Source: Bacteroidales bacterium (GTDB taxonomy: Bacteria > Bacteroidota > Bacteroidia > Bacteroidales > F082). From it: a DNA stretch of 64,000 nt. Location of the stretch: the NCBI GenBank assembly GCA_023229135.1, contig JALNZT010000007.1, positions 62,001 to 126,000 of the forward strand, written 5' to 3'. Made by a program: the position numbers and the translations under genes. The notes under the pieces are model-generated. The model saw only the letters and a program-made list of their open reading frames with translations. It was not told the origin of the DNA and did not search any database. Each line of letters opens with the position of its first letter. Positions within the stretch are counted from its first letter, which is position 1. Shown here in pieces: positions 15,791-25,546 of the stretch.

Positions 15791-18079
15791 ATGAAACACA
15801 ACCTCTTAAAATCGGCTTTGGTTTTTTTGTTGTTGCTGTCGCTTCCTGCCTCAGCACAACGCGTTGCCCTTGTGCTTAGTGGCGGAGGTGCCAAAGGTTT
15901 GAGCCATGTAGGTGTGTTAAAAGCTTTGGAAGAACACGAAATTCCGATTGATTATGTTGTTGGAAACTCTATGGGAGCTATCATTGGCGGCTTATACGCC
16001 AGTGGCTATTCGCCTCAGGAGATTGAGGATTTTGTAAAAAGTGAAAATTTTGCAGCCTGGGTCACCGGAACAGTTAACGAACAGGATTTCGTAAGTAAAC
16101 TTGAAGCACCCAACGCCTCTTGGGTTAGCGTGCCTTTTAGCATTGACAAACGGATAGTTTCGCGACTGCCATCAAGCATTATTTCTACATTTTTGATGGA
16201 TTATGCAGTGATGGAAACCTTTGCTGCTCCTTCAGCTTTGGCCAACTATGATTTTGACAGCCTTTTTGTGCCATTTCGCTGCGTTGCTTCGGATATCGAT
16301 TCGTCGCAGTTGGTGGTTCTACGCAACGGACAGCTGGGCACAGCAGTGCGGGCTTCGGCAACTTTTCCATTACTTTTTAGACCAGTGAAAATTAACGACA
16401 AACTGCTTTTTGACGGCGGAATGTTCAATAACTTCCCAACCGACATTGCCGAAGAGGCTTTTAATCCTGATATTTTAATAGGAAGCAAAGCCGCTGGAAA
16501 CTATAAAGCGCCACAGCAGAATGACATGCTTTCGCAGTTGCAAAACATGCTGATGCGCAAGGCTGATTTTTCGATGCCCACCGAAAAAGGTATTTTGATT
16601 GAATCGCAGATGGGGCCGGCGGGAATACTTGATTTTGCGCAGGTTGCAACTTATATTGATAGTGGATACGTGGCAGCTTTGCGCCAAATTCCACTGATTG
16701 AAAGCAAGATTGGTCGCCGTGCCAACACCGACAGTTTGCTACAAAGAAGACAAAAGTTTAAAGAAAGCCTCCACGAATTGAAAGTGGGGAAATTGAATAT
16801 TTCAGGTACAAACCCCAAGCAGGCTGAATATATTCGCAATAAGTTTAACTATAAAAGTAAAGTCAGTAGCTTGGACTCCTTGAAGTTAGCTTATATGAGC
16901 CTGTTGGCTGACGACAAAATTAGCTATATTTTTCCGGAGCTAAAATTTGATCCTAAAAGTGAAAAATACGACCTCAATCTAAATGTTTCTCTCGCTAATC
17001 CATTTTTGGCTGAAATTGGAGGCCATGTAAGTTCAGCAGCTACCAATCAGGCTTTTTTGGGTCTTTATTACCGCAACTTATCCAATTTTGGAAGTCGCTT
17101 TGGCGTGAATGGTTATTTTGGTCGGTTTTACTCCTCGGTGCAGGCTATGGGGCGCATTGATTTGCCGGCAGCCATGCCGTTTTTTCTGGAAGTAAAGGCT
17201 ACGCTATCACGTAAAGACTATTTCAAGAATGCCAATTATTTTTTTGAAGACCCTACGCCGGCATTTTTAATTAATGATGAATCATTTTTAAACTTTAACG
17301 CGGGACATACCATTGGAAAAAATACGAGAGTAAGCATAGGTTTTGGCGCTGGCCAACGTGATTTTGATTATTATCAAACCAATAATTTTAGTCGAAATGA
17401 TACCGCCGATATCAATCAATTTAATTTCGTGATGCCACATATTAGGCTGGAATACAATACTTTAAATAGAAAATATTTTCCTTCGGCCGGTATGCAGTGG
17501 AAGTTGCAATTCTCCTTTTATGATGGTACACAAAAAAATATACCCGGAACAGAAATTGGAAAATCCTTAATTGAAGATAAGCAATACTCCTTTTTTAGAA
17601 TTAAGTTACACTATAACAACTTCTTTGCGCATGTTGGCGATTGGCATTTTGGTTTTCTGGCTGATGTGGTGGCGACCAACCAGCCACTGTTAAGCAACTA
17701 TACTGCCACAGTACTTTCTGCGCCTGTTTTTGAACCGATTCCGGAAATGAGGTCGTTGTACCTCGAACAATACCGTGCAATTAGCTATGCAGCGGGTGGT
17801 TTTAAAATGATTTATAACCCGCTCCGTAACCTGGATGTCAGGCTGGAAGGCTATGTTTTTCAACCTTATCAGCGCATTATTAACAAAGGCGTTTCAAAAA
17901 TCCCCGAGCTCGGCACCGCTTTTAGCGATCAATCTTATGTGGTTTCATCGCGTGTGGTGGTGCACACACCAATTGGGCCGCTCAGCGCTTCCCTAAATTA
18001 TTTGGATAAAACGGATGGCCGCTTTTCTGTGGTGGTGAGTTTTGGTTATCTGATATTCAATAGATCGGCTTTTGAATAG
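15791..18079 (+). CDS. Patatin-like phospholipase with C-terminal outer-membrane beta-barrel
   Basis: 763 residues. The ATG at 15791 is chosen because it starts a signal peptide (core ALVFLLLLSLPASA); the frame extends upstream only through a terminator. The patatin domain has the oxyanion loop SGGGAKG, nucleophile elbow GNSMG (Ser60) and the dyad aspartate in DGGMFNN (Asp208), so it should be an active lipid acyl hydrolase. After ~350 residues a POTRA-like segment (LKVGKLNISGTNPKQAEYIRNKF) leads to an aromatic-rich 16-strand-type barrel ending ...VSFGYLIFN. This is the PlpD-like type Vd autotransporter layout, placing the lipase at the cell surface or in the periplasm. No upstream promoter consensus is visible. 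Confidence 0.9.
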   Translation: MKHNLLKSALVFLLLLSLPASAQRVALVLSGGGAKGLSHVGVLKALEEHEIPIDYVVGNSMGAIIGGLYASGYSPQEIEDFVKSENFAAWVTGTVNEQDFVSKLEAPNASWVSVPFSIDKRIVSRLPSSIISTFLMDYAVMETFAAPSALANYDFDSLFVPFRCVASDIDSSQLVVLRNGQLGTAVRASATFPLLFRPVKINDKLLFDGGMFNNFPTDIAEEAFNPDILIGSKAAGNYKAPQQNDMLSQLQNMLMRKADFSMPTEKGILIESQMGPAGILDFAQVATYIDSGYVAALRQIPLIESKIGRRANTDSLLQRRQKFKESLHELKVGKLNISGTNPKQAEYIRNKFNYKSKVSSLDSLKLAYMSLLADDKISYIFPELKFDPKSEKYDLNLNVSLANPFLAEIGGHVSSAATNQAFLGLYYRNLSNFGSRFGVNGYFGRFYSSVQAMGRIDLPAAMPFFLEVKATLSRKDYFKNANYFFEDPTPAFLINDESFLNFNAGHTIGKNTRVSIGFGAGQRDFDYYQTNNFSRNDTADINQFNFVMPHIRLEYNTLNRKYFPSAGMQWKLQFSFYDGTQKNIPGTEIGKSLIEDKQYSFFRIKLHYNNFFAHVGDWHFGFLADVVATNQPLLSNYTATVLSAPVFEPIPEMRSLYLEQYRAISYAAGGFKMIYNPLRNLDVRLEGYVFQPYQRIINKGVSKIPELGTAFSDQSYVVSSRVVVHTPIGPLSASLNYLDKTDGRFSVVVSFGYLIFNRSAFE

Positions 18080-18426
18080 AAAATACATCTTTAACCTGAT
18101 ACTTCTTTAGCTCATTATCCGATTGAGTGCCTATCTGCATTCGACAACAAAGGTATAAGCCGGTGTTTTTGCATTGTCCGGCAACAAGCTTGTTTCCGAT
18201 ATCGACTAAAACGCAGATTCTAATAGCCCCCAAAACCTACGAATGTGTAGCTTGTTATTTATTCACAATGAATAGATTAGTTTTTGAAAATACTTCTCAG
18301 CGTTTCAGCTATTGATGGCTTAGTTTGCCAAATAATTCCTATTTTTGCAGCCTTATTTTTGAGATAACTTCTAATATAGAGGCTGCGCCAGTTGTGGCTT
18401 CTTATCGTGCAAACAATAAATGTATA
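18080..18426. other. Leader region of the DUF349 gene
   Basis: 347 bases without a supported gene. It contains two tandem -7 promoter elements near its end. A weak GCCGG/CCGGC inverted repeat (18159-18163 and 18178-18182) lacks a T-tract, so I do not call it a terminator. Confidence 0.5.
18340..18361 (+). promoter_or_regulatory. Two tandem -7 promoter elements of the DUF349 gene
   Basis: TATTTTTG occurs at 18340-18347 and again at 18354-18361, both exact matches to TAnnTTTG. They imply transcription starts 60-80 bases before the ATG at 18427 and rule out the upstream in-frame ATG at 18325 as the start. Confidence 0.5.
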
Positions 18427-20643
18427 ATGGATAACAAAGATCAACTTCACACATCCGACGCCACTCAAAAGAGCGAGACCGGAACGCAGGCAGCCCAAAC
18501 AGCTGTTGAAAATGTAAATACAAATCTCACTGCTGACAGCCGTCAATTGACAGATGCTGAAACCCTTACGATTAAAAATGGAATAGCTTCAAATCAGCTT
18601 CCGGCTGAAGAAACGCCATCCGCTAAACAAAAAGTAGAGACCCAAAAGCCGGAGAAACAGTCGGCTGAAAGTGTCGAGTCCAAAGAGGCCGCAAATCAGA
18701 CTGCTGACAGCGATAAATTGACAGCTGCTGAAATACTTGTAATTAGGAGCGGAATAGCTTCTAATCAACTTCCTGCTGAAGAAGTGCCGGCCGAAAAGCA
18801 GAAAAGTGAGTCTCCAAAACCAGAAAAAGCGTCTGCTGAACTTATCAAGCCCAAAGAGGTTTTGGAAATTCAGCAACTCATCGCTCCCGATCAGCCTTTT
18901 GATGATGACGAAGACGATGACGACGAACCGGAGCATGATTTTTCTACCCTCAACAAGTTGCAGCTGGTTGAAATGTTGGAAGAGACAGTGCAGGAAGTGG
19001 ATATTTCCAAGATAAAAATGAAGGTTTCGGCCATCAAGGTATTCTTCTTGAAGCTGAACAAAGAAGATATTGAGCTTGAAATGGAACAGTTTATTGCCGA
19101 TGGCGGTGATAAAGAATCCTATACACATGTCGATGATCCGCTGGAAATCCGCTTTAAAGCTGCTTTTGGAAAGTATAAAGAGAGTAAAGCTCATTTCAAT
19201 GCGCTGCTGGAAAAACAAAAACTGGAAAACCTGCAATTAAAAAATACCATCCTCGACGAGTTAAAGGTGCTTATCGCCTCAGAGGAAACCCTGAAAAAAA
19301 CTTACGATGAATTCAAGGTGTTGCAGGACAAATGGAAGTCGATAGGACAAGTGCCTGCGGGTGAGGTTAATAACTTATGGAATAACTACCATTTTTTGGT
19401 AGAGAAATTCTTTGATAAGGTTAAAATAAACCGCGAACTGCGCGACCTCGACCTCAAGAAAAATTTAGAATCGAAAATAGAACTTTGCGAGAAAGCAGAA
19501 GAGCTTTTGCTTGAAAAATCTATCACCAAATCTTTCAAGCTGCTGCAAAAATATCACGACGAGTGGAAAGAAATCGGCCCTGTTCCACAGGATAAAAAAG
19601 ATGAAATTTGGGACCGTTTCAAAGTAGCCACAGATAAAATTAACGTGCTGCGACGCGAGCATTACGCTCAGCTTCATGATGAGCAAATGACGAACTATGA
19701 GGCCAAAGTAGCACTTTGTGAAAAAGCGGAAGAAATTAGTACAGAAAACCTGAACAGCGTTTCTTCCTGGCAGAAAAAATCCAACGAAGTAAGCGAATTG
19801 TTCAAGGTGTGGAAATCTATCGGACAGGCTCCAAAAAAACTGAACGACGAAATCTGGAACCGCTTTAAGGCTTCGATGGATAATTTCTTTGAAGTCAAAA
19901 AAGCCTTTTTTAGTGTAATCAAGGAGCAGCAGTTGGAGAACTACAACCGCAAACTTGACCTGACTGTTGAAGCCGAATCGTTTAAAGATTCGACGGATTG
20001 GCGCAAAACTACCGATCAACTGAAGAGATTACAGCAGGAATGGAAGAAAATCGGGCCGGTGCCACGCCGTCATTCCGATAAAATCTGGAAGCGTTTCAGG
20101 GCAGCTTGCGACAGTTTCTTTACACGTAAATCTGAACATTTCACAGGTTTGAAAGCCAATGAAGAGGAGAACTTGCAAAAGAAAAAGGCTTTGCTCGAAC
20201 AGATTGAAGCTTACGAAGTGAAAAAAGGCCGTTCCGAAAATCTCGATGCTGCCAAAGCATTTCAGCGCGAATGGATGGAAATTGGTTTTGTGCCTATCAA
20301 AGTGAAAGATCAACTGCAAATGCAATACCGTAAGGCCATTGATGCGTTATTTGATAAAATGAAAATCTCTGAATCTGAACTTTCTGCCTCCGAATATCGT
20401 GGTATGGTCGAAAATATGAAAGACGATCCGGATTCCAGAGACAGGATGAGAAGAGAGCGCAATAATCTTAGCGGAAAAGCTGCCAAGCTGCGCGAAGAAA
20501 TCAATCTCTGGGAAAATAATATTGGTTTCTTTGCCCAAAGTAAACAGGCCGAGATTATGAAGGCTGAGTATGAAAAGAAAATTTTACGTGCGAAAAATGA
20601 ACTCCAAATTCTGGAAACCAAACTGAAAGTGTTGGTAGAGTAG
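18427..20643 (+). CDS. DUF349 repeat protein with acidic, internally duplicated N-terminus
   Basis: 738 residues from ATG 18427, downstream of the promoter elements. Residues ~1-150 are low-complexity and contain a tandem 57-residue duplication. An acidic stretch (DDDEDDDDEPEHD) follows. The body has five DUF349 units, each a three-helix hairpin with the mark WK(S/E/K)IG.(V/A)P and then a W(N/D/K)RF helix: WKSIGQVPAG, WKEIGPVPQD, WKSIGQAPKK, WKKIGPVPRR and WMEIGFVPIK. The C-terminus is coiled coil. DUF349 proteins are widespread and uncharacterised in bacteria. A strong terminator follows. Confidence 0.88.
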   Translation: MDNKDQLHTSDATQKSETGTQAAQTAVENVNTNLTADSRQLTDAETLTIKNGIASNQLPAEETPSAKQKVETQKPEKQSAESVESKEAANQTADSDKLTAAEILVIRSGIASNQLPAEEVPAEKQKSESPKPEKASAELIKPKEVLEIQQLIAPDQPFDDDEDDDDEPEHDFSTLNKLQLVEMLEETVQEVDISKIKMKVSAIKVFFLKLNKEDIELEMEQFIADGGDKESYTHVDDPLEIRFKAAFGKYKESKAHFNALLEKQKLENLQLKNTILDELKVLIASEETLKKTYDEFKVLQDKWKSIGQVPAGEVNNLWNNYHFLVEKFFDKVKINRELRDLDLKKNLESKIELCEKAEELLLEKSITKSFKLLQKYHDEWKEIGPVPQDKKDEIWDRFKVATDKINVLRREHYAQLHDEQMTNYEAKVALCEKAEEISTENLNSVSSWQKKSNEVSELFKVWKSIGQAPKKLNDEIWNRFKASMDNFFEVKKAFFSVIKEQQLENYNRKLDLTVEAESFKDSTDWRKTTDQLKRLQQEWKKIGPVPRRHSDKIWKRFRAACDSFFTRKSEHFTGLKANEEENLQKKKALLEQIEAYEVKKGRSENLDAAKAFQREWMEIGFVPIKVKDQLQMQYRKAIDALFDKMKISESELSASEYRGMVENMKDDPDSRDRMRRERNNLSGKAAKLREEINLWENNIGFFAQSKQAEIMKAEYEKKILRAKNELQILETKLKVLVE
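18529..18870 (+). repeat. Tandem 171-bp duplication inside the DUF349 gene
   Basis: ACTGCTGACAGC begins at 18529 and again at 18700, and the following ~170 bases stay alignable (protein marks GIASNQLPAEE and PKPEK/QKPEK in each unit). The period is 171 bp, 57 codons, so the frame is kept. The second copy has diverged moderately, suggesting an old duplication. Confidence 0.75.
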
Positions 20644-20666
20644 AAGTTCAAAAGCTGTTAAAAATC

Positions 20667-20707
20667 AAAGCCGGAAATTTTAAAATTAGTTTCCGGCTTT
20701 TTTTTGA
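20667..20707 (+). terminator. Terminator after the DUF349 gene
   Basis: AAAGCCGGAAA (20667-20677) pairs with TTTCCGGCTTT (20690-20700), then a run of T residues to 20707. It lies 24 bases after the stop. Confidence 0.85.
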
Positions 20708-20996
20708 GAAGTTATTTTACGGATGTTTTGCACAAGTATATAATCTGGTAATAATGAATATCATAGAAAACGATGACTTCTTTATGTTACTGATTATCAA
20801 TAATATAGATTTTTCATTTGCAATCGAATTTACTTTGCGAAAATCTGTGCCTTCTTTGTGAAACTCTGTGTAATAGCTCTCGAAAGCTTTTGGAGTCACA
20901 AAGCGCCACAAAGAAGCCACAGAGAATAATATACTGTGTTTCTGTTTTTTACATTATTTGTAGAAATAGGTGCAAAATATCAGTTATTTGAGTCAA
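20708..20996. other. Intergenic stretch with a degenerate inverted repeat
   Basis: No gene is supported between the DUF349 terminator and the convergent aminotransferase. The only structure is the long imperfect inverted repeat at 20844-20925; the rest is AT-rich and featureless. Confidence 0.5.
20844..20925. repeat. Imperfect ~27-bp inverted repeat rich in CTTTGTG/CACAAAG
   Basis: The left arm (20844-20870, containing CTTCTTTGTG) matches the reverse complement of the right arm (about 20897-20924, containing CACAAAGAAG) at roughly four of five positions, with a loop of about 25 bases. Within each arm, CTTTGTG/CTCTGTG-type units recur. This looks like a copy of an interspersed palindromic element rather than a terminator. 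Confidence 0.5.
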
Positions 20997-22295
20997 CTAC
21001 AAAGCTTTAAACCATTCCGTCAAGCCTTTTACTCCATCCCAAATTGCCGGACAATTTTGCTTGACAAAGTCTTCATCAAGTTTCTTATCGTCATAGGCCT
21101 GAAGTTGCTCAAGTACCCGTCTTCCATCAAAATCTACATACGCCATGCGTGCCACAAGCTCATCCGGCTGATGGCCAAAATCTATTCCCGGCAGCATCGC
21201 CACACCGGTTTCATCTAACAGCGCATCACATATTTCAGCTGAAGTTAAAATATTTCGTGCTTTCAACTTTTCTCTGTAATAGCTAAAATCCGGAAACAAA
21301 TAAAAAGCACCATTCACGGCAGGTGTTTCAATATTTGAGGCTTGTAATTTTTTCCTGATAACTTTTGCCAGGAAGCGTAAAATCCTGCGGGAATCTTCCA
21401 GGTATTTGTCGATATATGCACCGCCTTTGAAAGCTGTAATTGCAGCGTATTGTATTGGAGCTGAGGTTGATGTATAGGTTTCGCTCGCTACGGTAGCCAT
21501 TGCCTCGCGCAGCCAATGCAACTCTGGGGGAAACGAAAAAGTACCCAAACGCCATCCTCCCGCGCCACACCATTTACTGAGACCGCTGCTGATAATCGTG
21601 CCTTCAGGATAAAAACGCGCCATCGAAACATGCTGGCCCTGGTGGTGTATCATGCCATAAATTTCGTCCGAAACCACTACAACCTGGTATTTCCGTGCTA
21701 CTTGTGCCAACTGCTTTAATTTTTCGGCAGGGTAGGTGCAGCCCGTGGGATTGCTGGGATAATTTAAAATAACCACACGCGGGCGATTCGGGTCGGAACG
21801 GCAAATCAAATCCAGCTTTTCAGGTGTTAGTCGGTAGCCATCTTCGGCACGTGTGGCAATCCACTGCACATGGCGGCCTATGATGCGCGCCTGCGGTGAA
21901 TAGGAAACCCACGAAGGCGTTGGAATCAGCAGGTCGCCGTAATAAACCAGCTGTAAGATAAAAATCAGTTCCTTGCTACCCGGTCCAATCAAAATATCCT
22001 CTGCGGAAGAATTGATTAGTTGGGTGCGTTTATTGAATTCGGCGATGGCTTCGCGCAAAGCCAGGAGTCCGTAAACAGATAGGTAGTCCTTTTCATGCGC
22101 GTGCTGTCTCAGTGCTTCAACCACCGGCTCAGGCACAGGAAAAGGCGACTGACCCAGTCCAAATTTATACACTTTTCGTCCGGCTTGGATGAGTTGCCTG
22201 CTTTTCTCGTTGATGGCCAGCGTCGCAGATTGCGAAAGGCCGCGAACATTCAGGTTGAGGTTCACTGGCAGCGGTTTTTTGGCTATTTTTCCCAT
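20997..22295 (-). CDS. Class I/II pyridoxal-phosphate aminotransferase
   Basis: 432 residues, fold type I. Visible marks are YGLLALREAIAEF (N-terminal substrate loop), NYPSNPTG (PLP pyridine site), VVSDEIYGMIHH (Asp and Tyr for the ring) and the Schiff-base lysine in SSGLSKWCGAGGWRLG. The overall pattern is that of the AspC/AspB-like subgroup Ig, which transfers amino groups between amino acids and 2-oxo acids. The substrate cannot be told from sequence alone. A one-mismatch -7 element (TATCTTTA on the minus strand, plus-strand bases 22313-22320) lies 18 bases upstream of the start. Confidence 0.87.
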   Translation of the reverse strand: MGKIAKKPLPVNLNLNVRGLSQSATLAINEKSRQLIQAGRKVYKFGLGQSPFPVPEPVVEALRQHAHEKDYLSVYGLLALREAIAEFNKRTQLINSSAEDILIGPGSKELIFILQLVYYGDLLIPTPSWVSYSPQARIIGRHVQWIATRAEDGYRLTPEKLDLICRSDPNRPRVVILNYPSNPTGCTYPAEKLKQLAQVARKYQVVVVSDEIYGMIHHQGQHVSMARFYPEGTIISSGLSKWCGAGGWRLGTFSFPPELHWLREAMATVASETYTSTSAPIQYAAITAFKGGAYIDKYLEDSRRILRFLAKVIRKKLQASNIETPAVNGAFYLFPDFSYYREKLKARNILTSAEICDALLDETGVAMLPGIDFGHQPDELVARMAYVDFDGRRVLEQLQAYDDKKLDEDFVKQNCPAIWDGVKGLTEWFKAL

Positions 22296-22524
22296 AAATT
22301 TAGTTTGTGTCGTAAAGATATGAAAATTTGGGCAAAAAAGAGTTTTTAAGGCGTTAAAGAATTATGTGAGAAGGAAATTAGTGATTTTCTGCAAAAAAGT
22401 CTAAAAACCTACAAACGTTAACAATTCTCAAATTTCAATCTCAATTTTTTTAATTGACTGGCTTACCGCCAAAATTTTGTACTTTTATGGCTTCAAAACG
22501 AATTTTAATCTAAAATAATAACTT

Positions 22525-23982
22525 ATGAGCACAATTCAGGAACTGGAACCCAAAGGGATTTGGAAAAACTTTTATAGCCTGACGCAGATTCCCAGGCCTT
22601 CTAAAAAAGAAGAAAAAATCATTGCTTTCACAAAGGAGTTTTGTGAGAATCTGGGATTAGAAACCATCGTTGACGAAGTAGGTAATGTGATTGCCCGCAA
22701 GCCTGCCACACCGGGAATGGAAGACCGCAAAGGTATTATCCTGCAAGCACACCTGGATATGGTGCCACAGCAAAACGAAGGTACAGGTCATGATTTTGAA
22801 AAAGATCCCATCGAGACTTATGTTGAAGATGGCTGGGTAAAAGCCAAGGGAACAACATTGGGTGCTGATAATGGAATCGGAGCCGCAGCTGCTATGGCCG
22901 TGCTCGAAGCTACCGACCTGGAACACGGGCCGATCGAGGCATTGTTTACCATCGACGAAGAAACCGGAATGACCGGCGCCAACGAGCTGAAACCCGGCAT
23001 ACTGAAAGGCGATATTCTCCTGAATATGGACTCCGAAGACGAAGGCGAGTTGTATATCGGCTGTGCCGGAGGTGTTGACTCAACCGGCGAGTTTCCTTAT
23101 AAATTAGAAGCCGTTCCCGCTGATTCTAAGGCTTACCGTCTTACTGTAAAAGGTCTAAAAGGCGGGCACTCAGGCCTTGATATCCACCTTGGACGCGGCA
23201 ATGCCAACAAAATTATCAATACGCTGATGTTGATGGCAGCAGGGAAATTCAAGCTGCGTGTGGCAGAGTTTGACGGAGGAAGCCTGCGTAATGCTATCCC
23301 GCGTGAAGCCTTTGCTGTAGTAGTCGTTCCTGCTGACATAGCTACTAAATTTGAGCAGTTTGTAACAGAATTTGAAACCATCGTAAAAGATGAGTTTTCG
23401 AAAGCAGACGGTGGTGTTGCGGTGAGTACAGCTGCTACCGATATGCCGGAAAACGTGGTTGACCTCAAAACTCAGGATCAGCTGTTCGAAGCCGTTGCTA
23501 AATGCCCTAATGGCGTGATTGCCATGTCGAAAGATATGGAAGGTGTGGTAGAAACTTCCACCAACCTCGCTACCGTGAAAATGCTCGACGGCCAGTTTGT
23601 AATTGGAACTTTGCAACGTAGCTCGGTGGATGCCGACAAAGAAAAATTAGCTGCACAGATTCGTGAGGTATTCAAAAAAGCTGGCGGAAAAGCCTATTCA
23701 TCAGGCGATTATCCCGGCTGGAAACCGAATGTTGACTCAGCGATTTTACAAGCCATGAAAGACGTTTATAACAACAAATATGGCCGCGTACCGGAAGTAA
23801 AGGTGATTCATGCCGGTTTGGAATGTGGAATACTCGGAGGTGCTTATCCTAACTGGGATATGATTTCTTTTGGTCCCACGATTCGCCACCCACACTCACC
23901 CGATGAGAAAGTAAATGTGGATACCGTGAAGTTATTCTGGGAATTTCTGGTAGAAACCCTAAAACACACCCCTAAGAAATAG
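22525..23982 (+). CDS. pepD: Aminoacyl-histidine (cytosol non-specific) dipeptidase PepD
   Basis: 485 residues, the normal length for bacterial PepD (M20C). Metal ligands are visible in AHLDMVPQ, TLGADNGIGAAA and TIDEETGMTGA, with later HAGLECG and the final metal His in IRHPHSPDE. The lid domain occupies the middle third. It hydrolyses Xaa-His and many other dipeptides in the cytoplasm and is a usual partner of peptide-based growth. A one-mismatch -7 element TACTTTTA at 22480-22487 lies upstream and a clear terminator follows, so it is monocistronic. Confidence 0.95.
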   Translation: MSTIQELEPKGIWKNFYSLTQIPRPSKKEEKIIAFTKEFCENLGLETIVDEVGNVIARKPATPGMEDRKGIILQAHLDMVPQQNEGTGHDFEKDPIETYVEDGWVKAKGTTLGADNGIGAAAAMAVLEATDLEHGPIEALFTIDEETGMTGANELKPGILKGDILLNMDSEDEGELYIGCAGGVDSTGEFPYKLEAVPADSKAYRLTVKGLKGGHSGLDIHLGRGNANKIINTLMLMAAGKFKLRVAEFDGGSLRNAIPREAFAVVVVPADIATKFEQFVTEFETIVKDEFSKADGGVAVSTAATDMPENVVDLKTQDQLFEAVAKCPNGVIAMSKDMEGVVETSTNLATVKMLDGQFVIGTLQRSSVDADKEKLAAQIREVFKKAGGKAYSSGDYPGWKPNVDSAILQAMKDVYNNKYGRVPEVKVIHAGLECGILGGAYPNWDMISFGPTIRHPHSPDEKVNVDTVKLFWEFLVETLKHTPKK

Positions 23983-23999
23983 GCTTTGTAAATAAAACT

Positions 24000-24037
24000 A
24001 AAAAGGAGAGTGGCGCTAGGGCTGCTCTCCTTTTTTT
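24000..24037 (+). terminator. Terminator after pepD
   Basis: AAAAGGAGAG (24001-24010) pairs with CTCTCCTTTT (24025-24034) and is followed by T residues to 24037. It lies about 20 bases after the stop codon. Confidence 0.85.
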
Positions 24038-24264
24038 GTGGGATCAAAAATAAGTTTCTATATTTGATGTGAGTAAAAATGACAAAGCCAATGTGAAATC
24101 CTGTGAATGAGTTAGGTGTTGAATATCAGTCTAATAAAATGGAGATCAGGATGGGCTTTAAGAAATTGTGCGGGAAGAATGGAAAGGAATTAGTAGGGCA
24201 CGAAAGTTTTGAATCATAAAAATGTAAGCTCTTGTTAGCCCTGATATACGATAGAATAATAAGT

Positions 24265-25362
24265 ATGAATAAAGTAATTTTATTGGGTCTATTATTGATT
24301 TGTGAGATAGAAATATTTTCCCAAACAGTTGATTTATCTTCGGTTGATGAATTTTTCAAGGTAGCTTCAATTTTAAAAGAAGGACAACGAAATTCAGAGG
24401 AGCAATGGACTAGTTTTGACAATTCGACTGGCTACAAAAAATACGCAGATTCAGAAAATAAATTTATAATCAATTCGATTAAAGCCTCTATTAAAATGGC
24501 TTTTGGAAACAGCGATCTTGCCAAAAAGGATAGTGTACTCAGCATTTCAAGTGAGGAAATGGCTAATAACAGGAGCTTGATGTTTCAAAAACGTATTCTG
24601 ACAAATTATCTTGGGATGAAAGAAAATTTCGACTCAATTATTTCATTTCGAGAAAATTATGATTTTAGTAAATTTATCGAAAGATCAAAACTGAGATTAT
24701 TTACTTTTTTGGAGAAAGCTGTTGACACATCTTTCAGATTTAAAGCGGTATATTTCAACTGTATGAATGCCGATGGATACAATGCAGAAGATGCCATTTA
24801 TCTTGATTTTAATCTGATTTATAAAATGACAGAAGAGCAGAGAATAAACTTTCTTGCCCATGAATTTTTTCATAATTACAGGGAAAAGTTTGAAAACCAT
24901 GATTTCAATCATAGATGTGATTTGAATTATGGTATTGATATGATTCAAAACGAAGGCATAGCAGACATGATTGATAAAACCGATGGATATAAGAATTATT
25001 ATACCAAGGTGCTGCAAGAACCTGAACTGGCTGAAATTATGGTGGGTTTATATAAGCAGGCACCGGAAGATTTGAAAAAGGTTCAAAAATTAATTTTGAA
25101 ATACGCCAATGAAGAGGTGTCCGAAAAAGAATTAATTGACGAATGGATAGAAATAGTAAAATTCAACGGTCACGCAATCGGATTTTTTATGGCGAATCAA
25201 ATTGAGAAAGCAGGATATGAATATGAAATGCTGGAGACTTTCTATAATCCTTATGCATTTTTTGCTCTTTATAACAGGGCGGCTAAAGAGCAGAAGATTT
25301 TTCAGTTGAGTGATGAATTCATGGCTTACCTAAGAAGTGCGACAGAGGAATTCTATCGCTAA
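24265..25362 (+). CDS. DUF5700-type putative secreted zinc protease
   Basis: 365 residues from ATG 24265, which begins a signal peptide (MNKVILLGLLLICEIEIFSQ). The core has FLAHEFFHNYRE, an HExxH zinc motif, and about 35 residues later NEGIADMID, whose Glu fits the third ligand of a gluzincin. This arrangement is that of the Bacteroidota family annotated as DUF5700 putative Zn-dependent protease. It would act in the periplasm or outside. Base composition is visibly more AT-rich than the flanking pepD gene, a possible sign of recent acquisition. No operon partner. Confidence 0.75.
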   Translation: MNKVILLGLLLICEIEIFSQTVDLSSVDEFFKVASILKEGQRNSEEQWTSFDNSTGYKKYADSENKFIINSIKASIKMAFGNSDLAKKDSVLSISSEEMANNRSLMFQKRILTNYLGMKENFDSIISFRENYDFSKFIERSKLRLFTFLEKAVDTSFRFKAVYFNCMNADGYNAEDAIYLDFNLIYKMTEEQRINFLAHEFFHNYREKFENHDFNHRCDLNYGIDMIQNEGIADMIDKTDGYKNYYTKVLQEPELAEIMVGLYKQAPEDLKKVQKLILKYANEEVSEKELIDEWIEIVKFNGHAIGFFMANQIEKAGYEYEMLETFYNPYAFFALYNRAAKEQKIFQLSDEFMAYLRSATEEFYR

Positions 25363-25546
25363 TAGCAAACCATAGGCTATAGGTGTTTAAGTGTTAACAA
25401 GACAAAAAAAGCTGAAATCAAACAGCTAATCAGCAATCCTATTGAAAATGAATACAAGTTGTATGAGCAACACCTTGGTCTGTATTTCATTGTGGAGTTC
25501 ACAGCATTTAGTTTTTCTCGCCTTGGTTTATGAACATTTTTAAGTA

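Noticed and set aside
18589..19236. 215-residue minus-strand frame inside the DUF349 gene
   Set aside because: Antisense shadow of a repetitive, codon-biased gene; Phe/Leu-rich with no domain.
20717..20920. 67-residue minus-strand frame in the intergenic gap
   Set aside because: Crosses the imperfect inverted repeat and shows no family features or start context.
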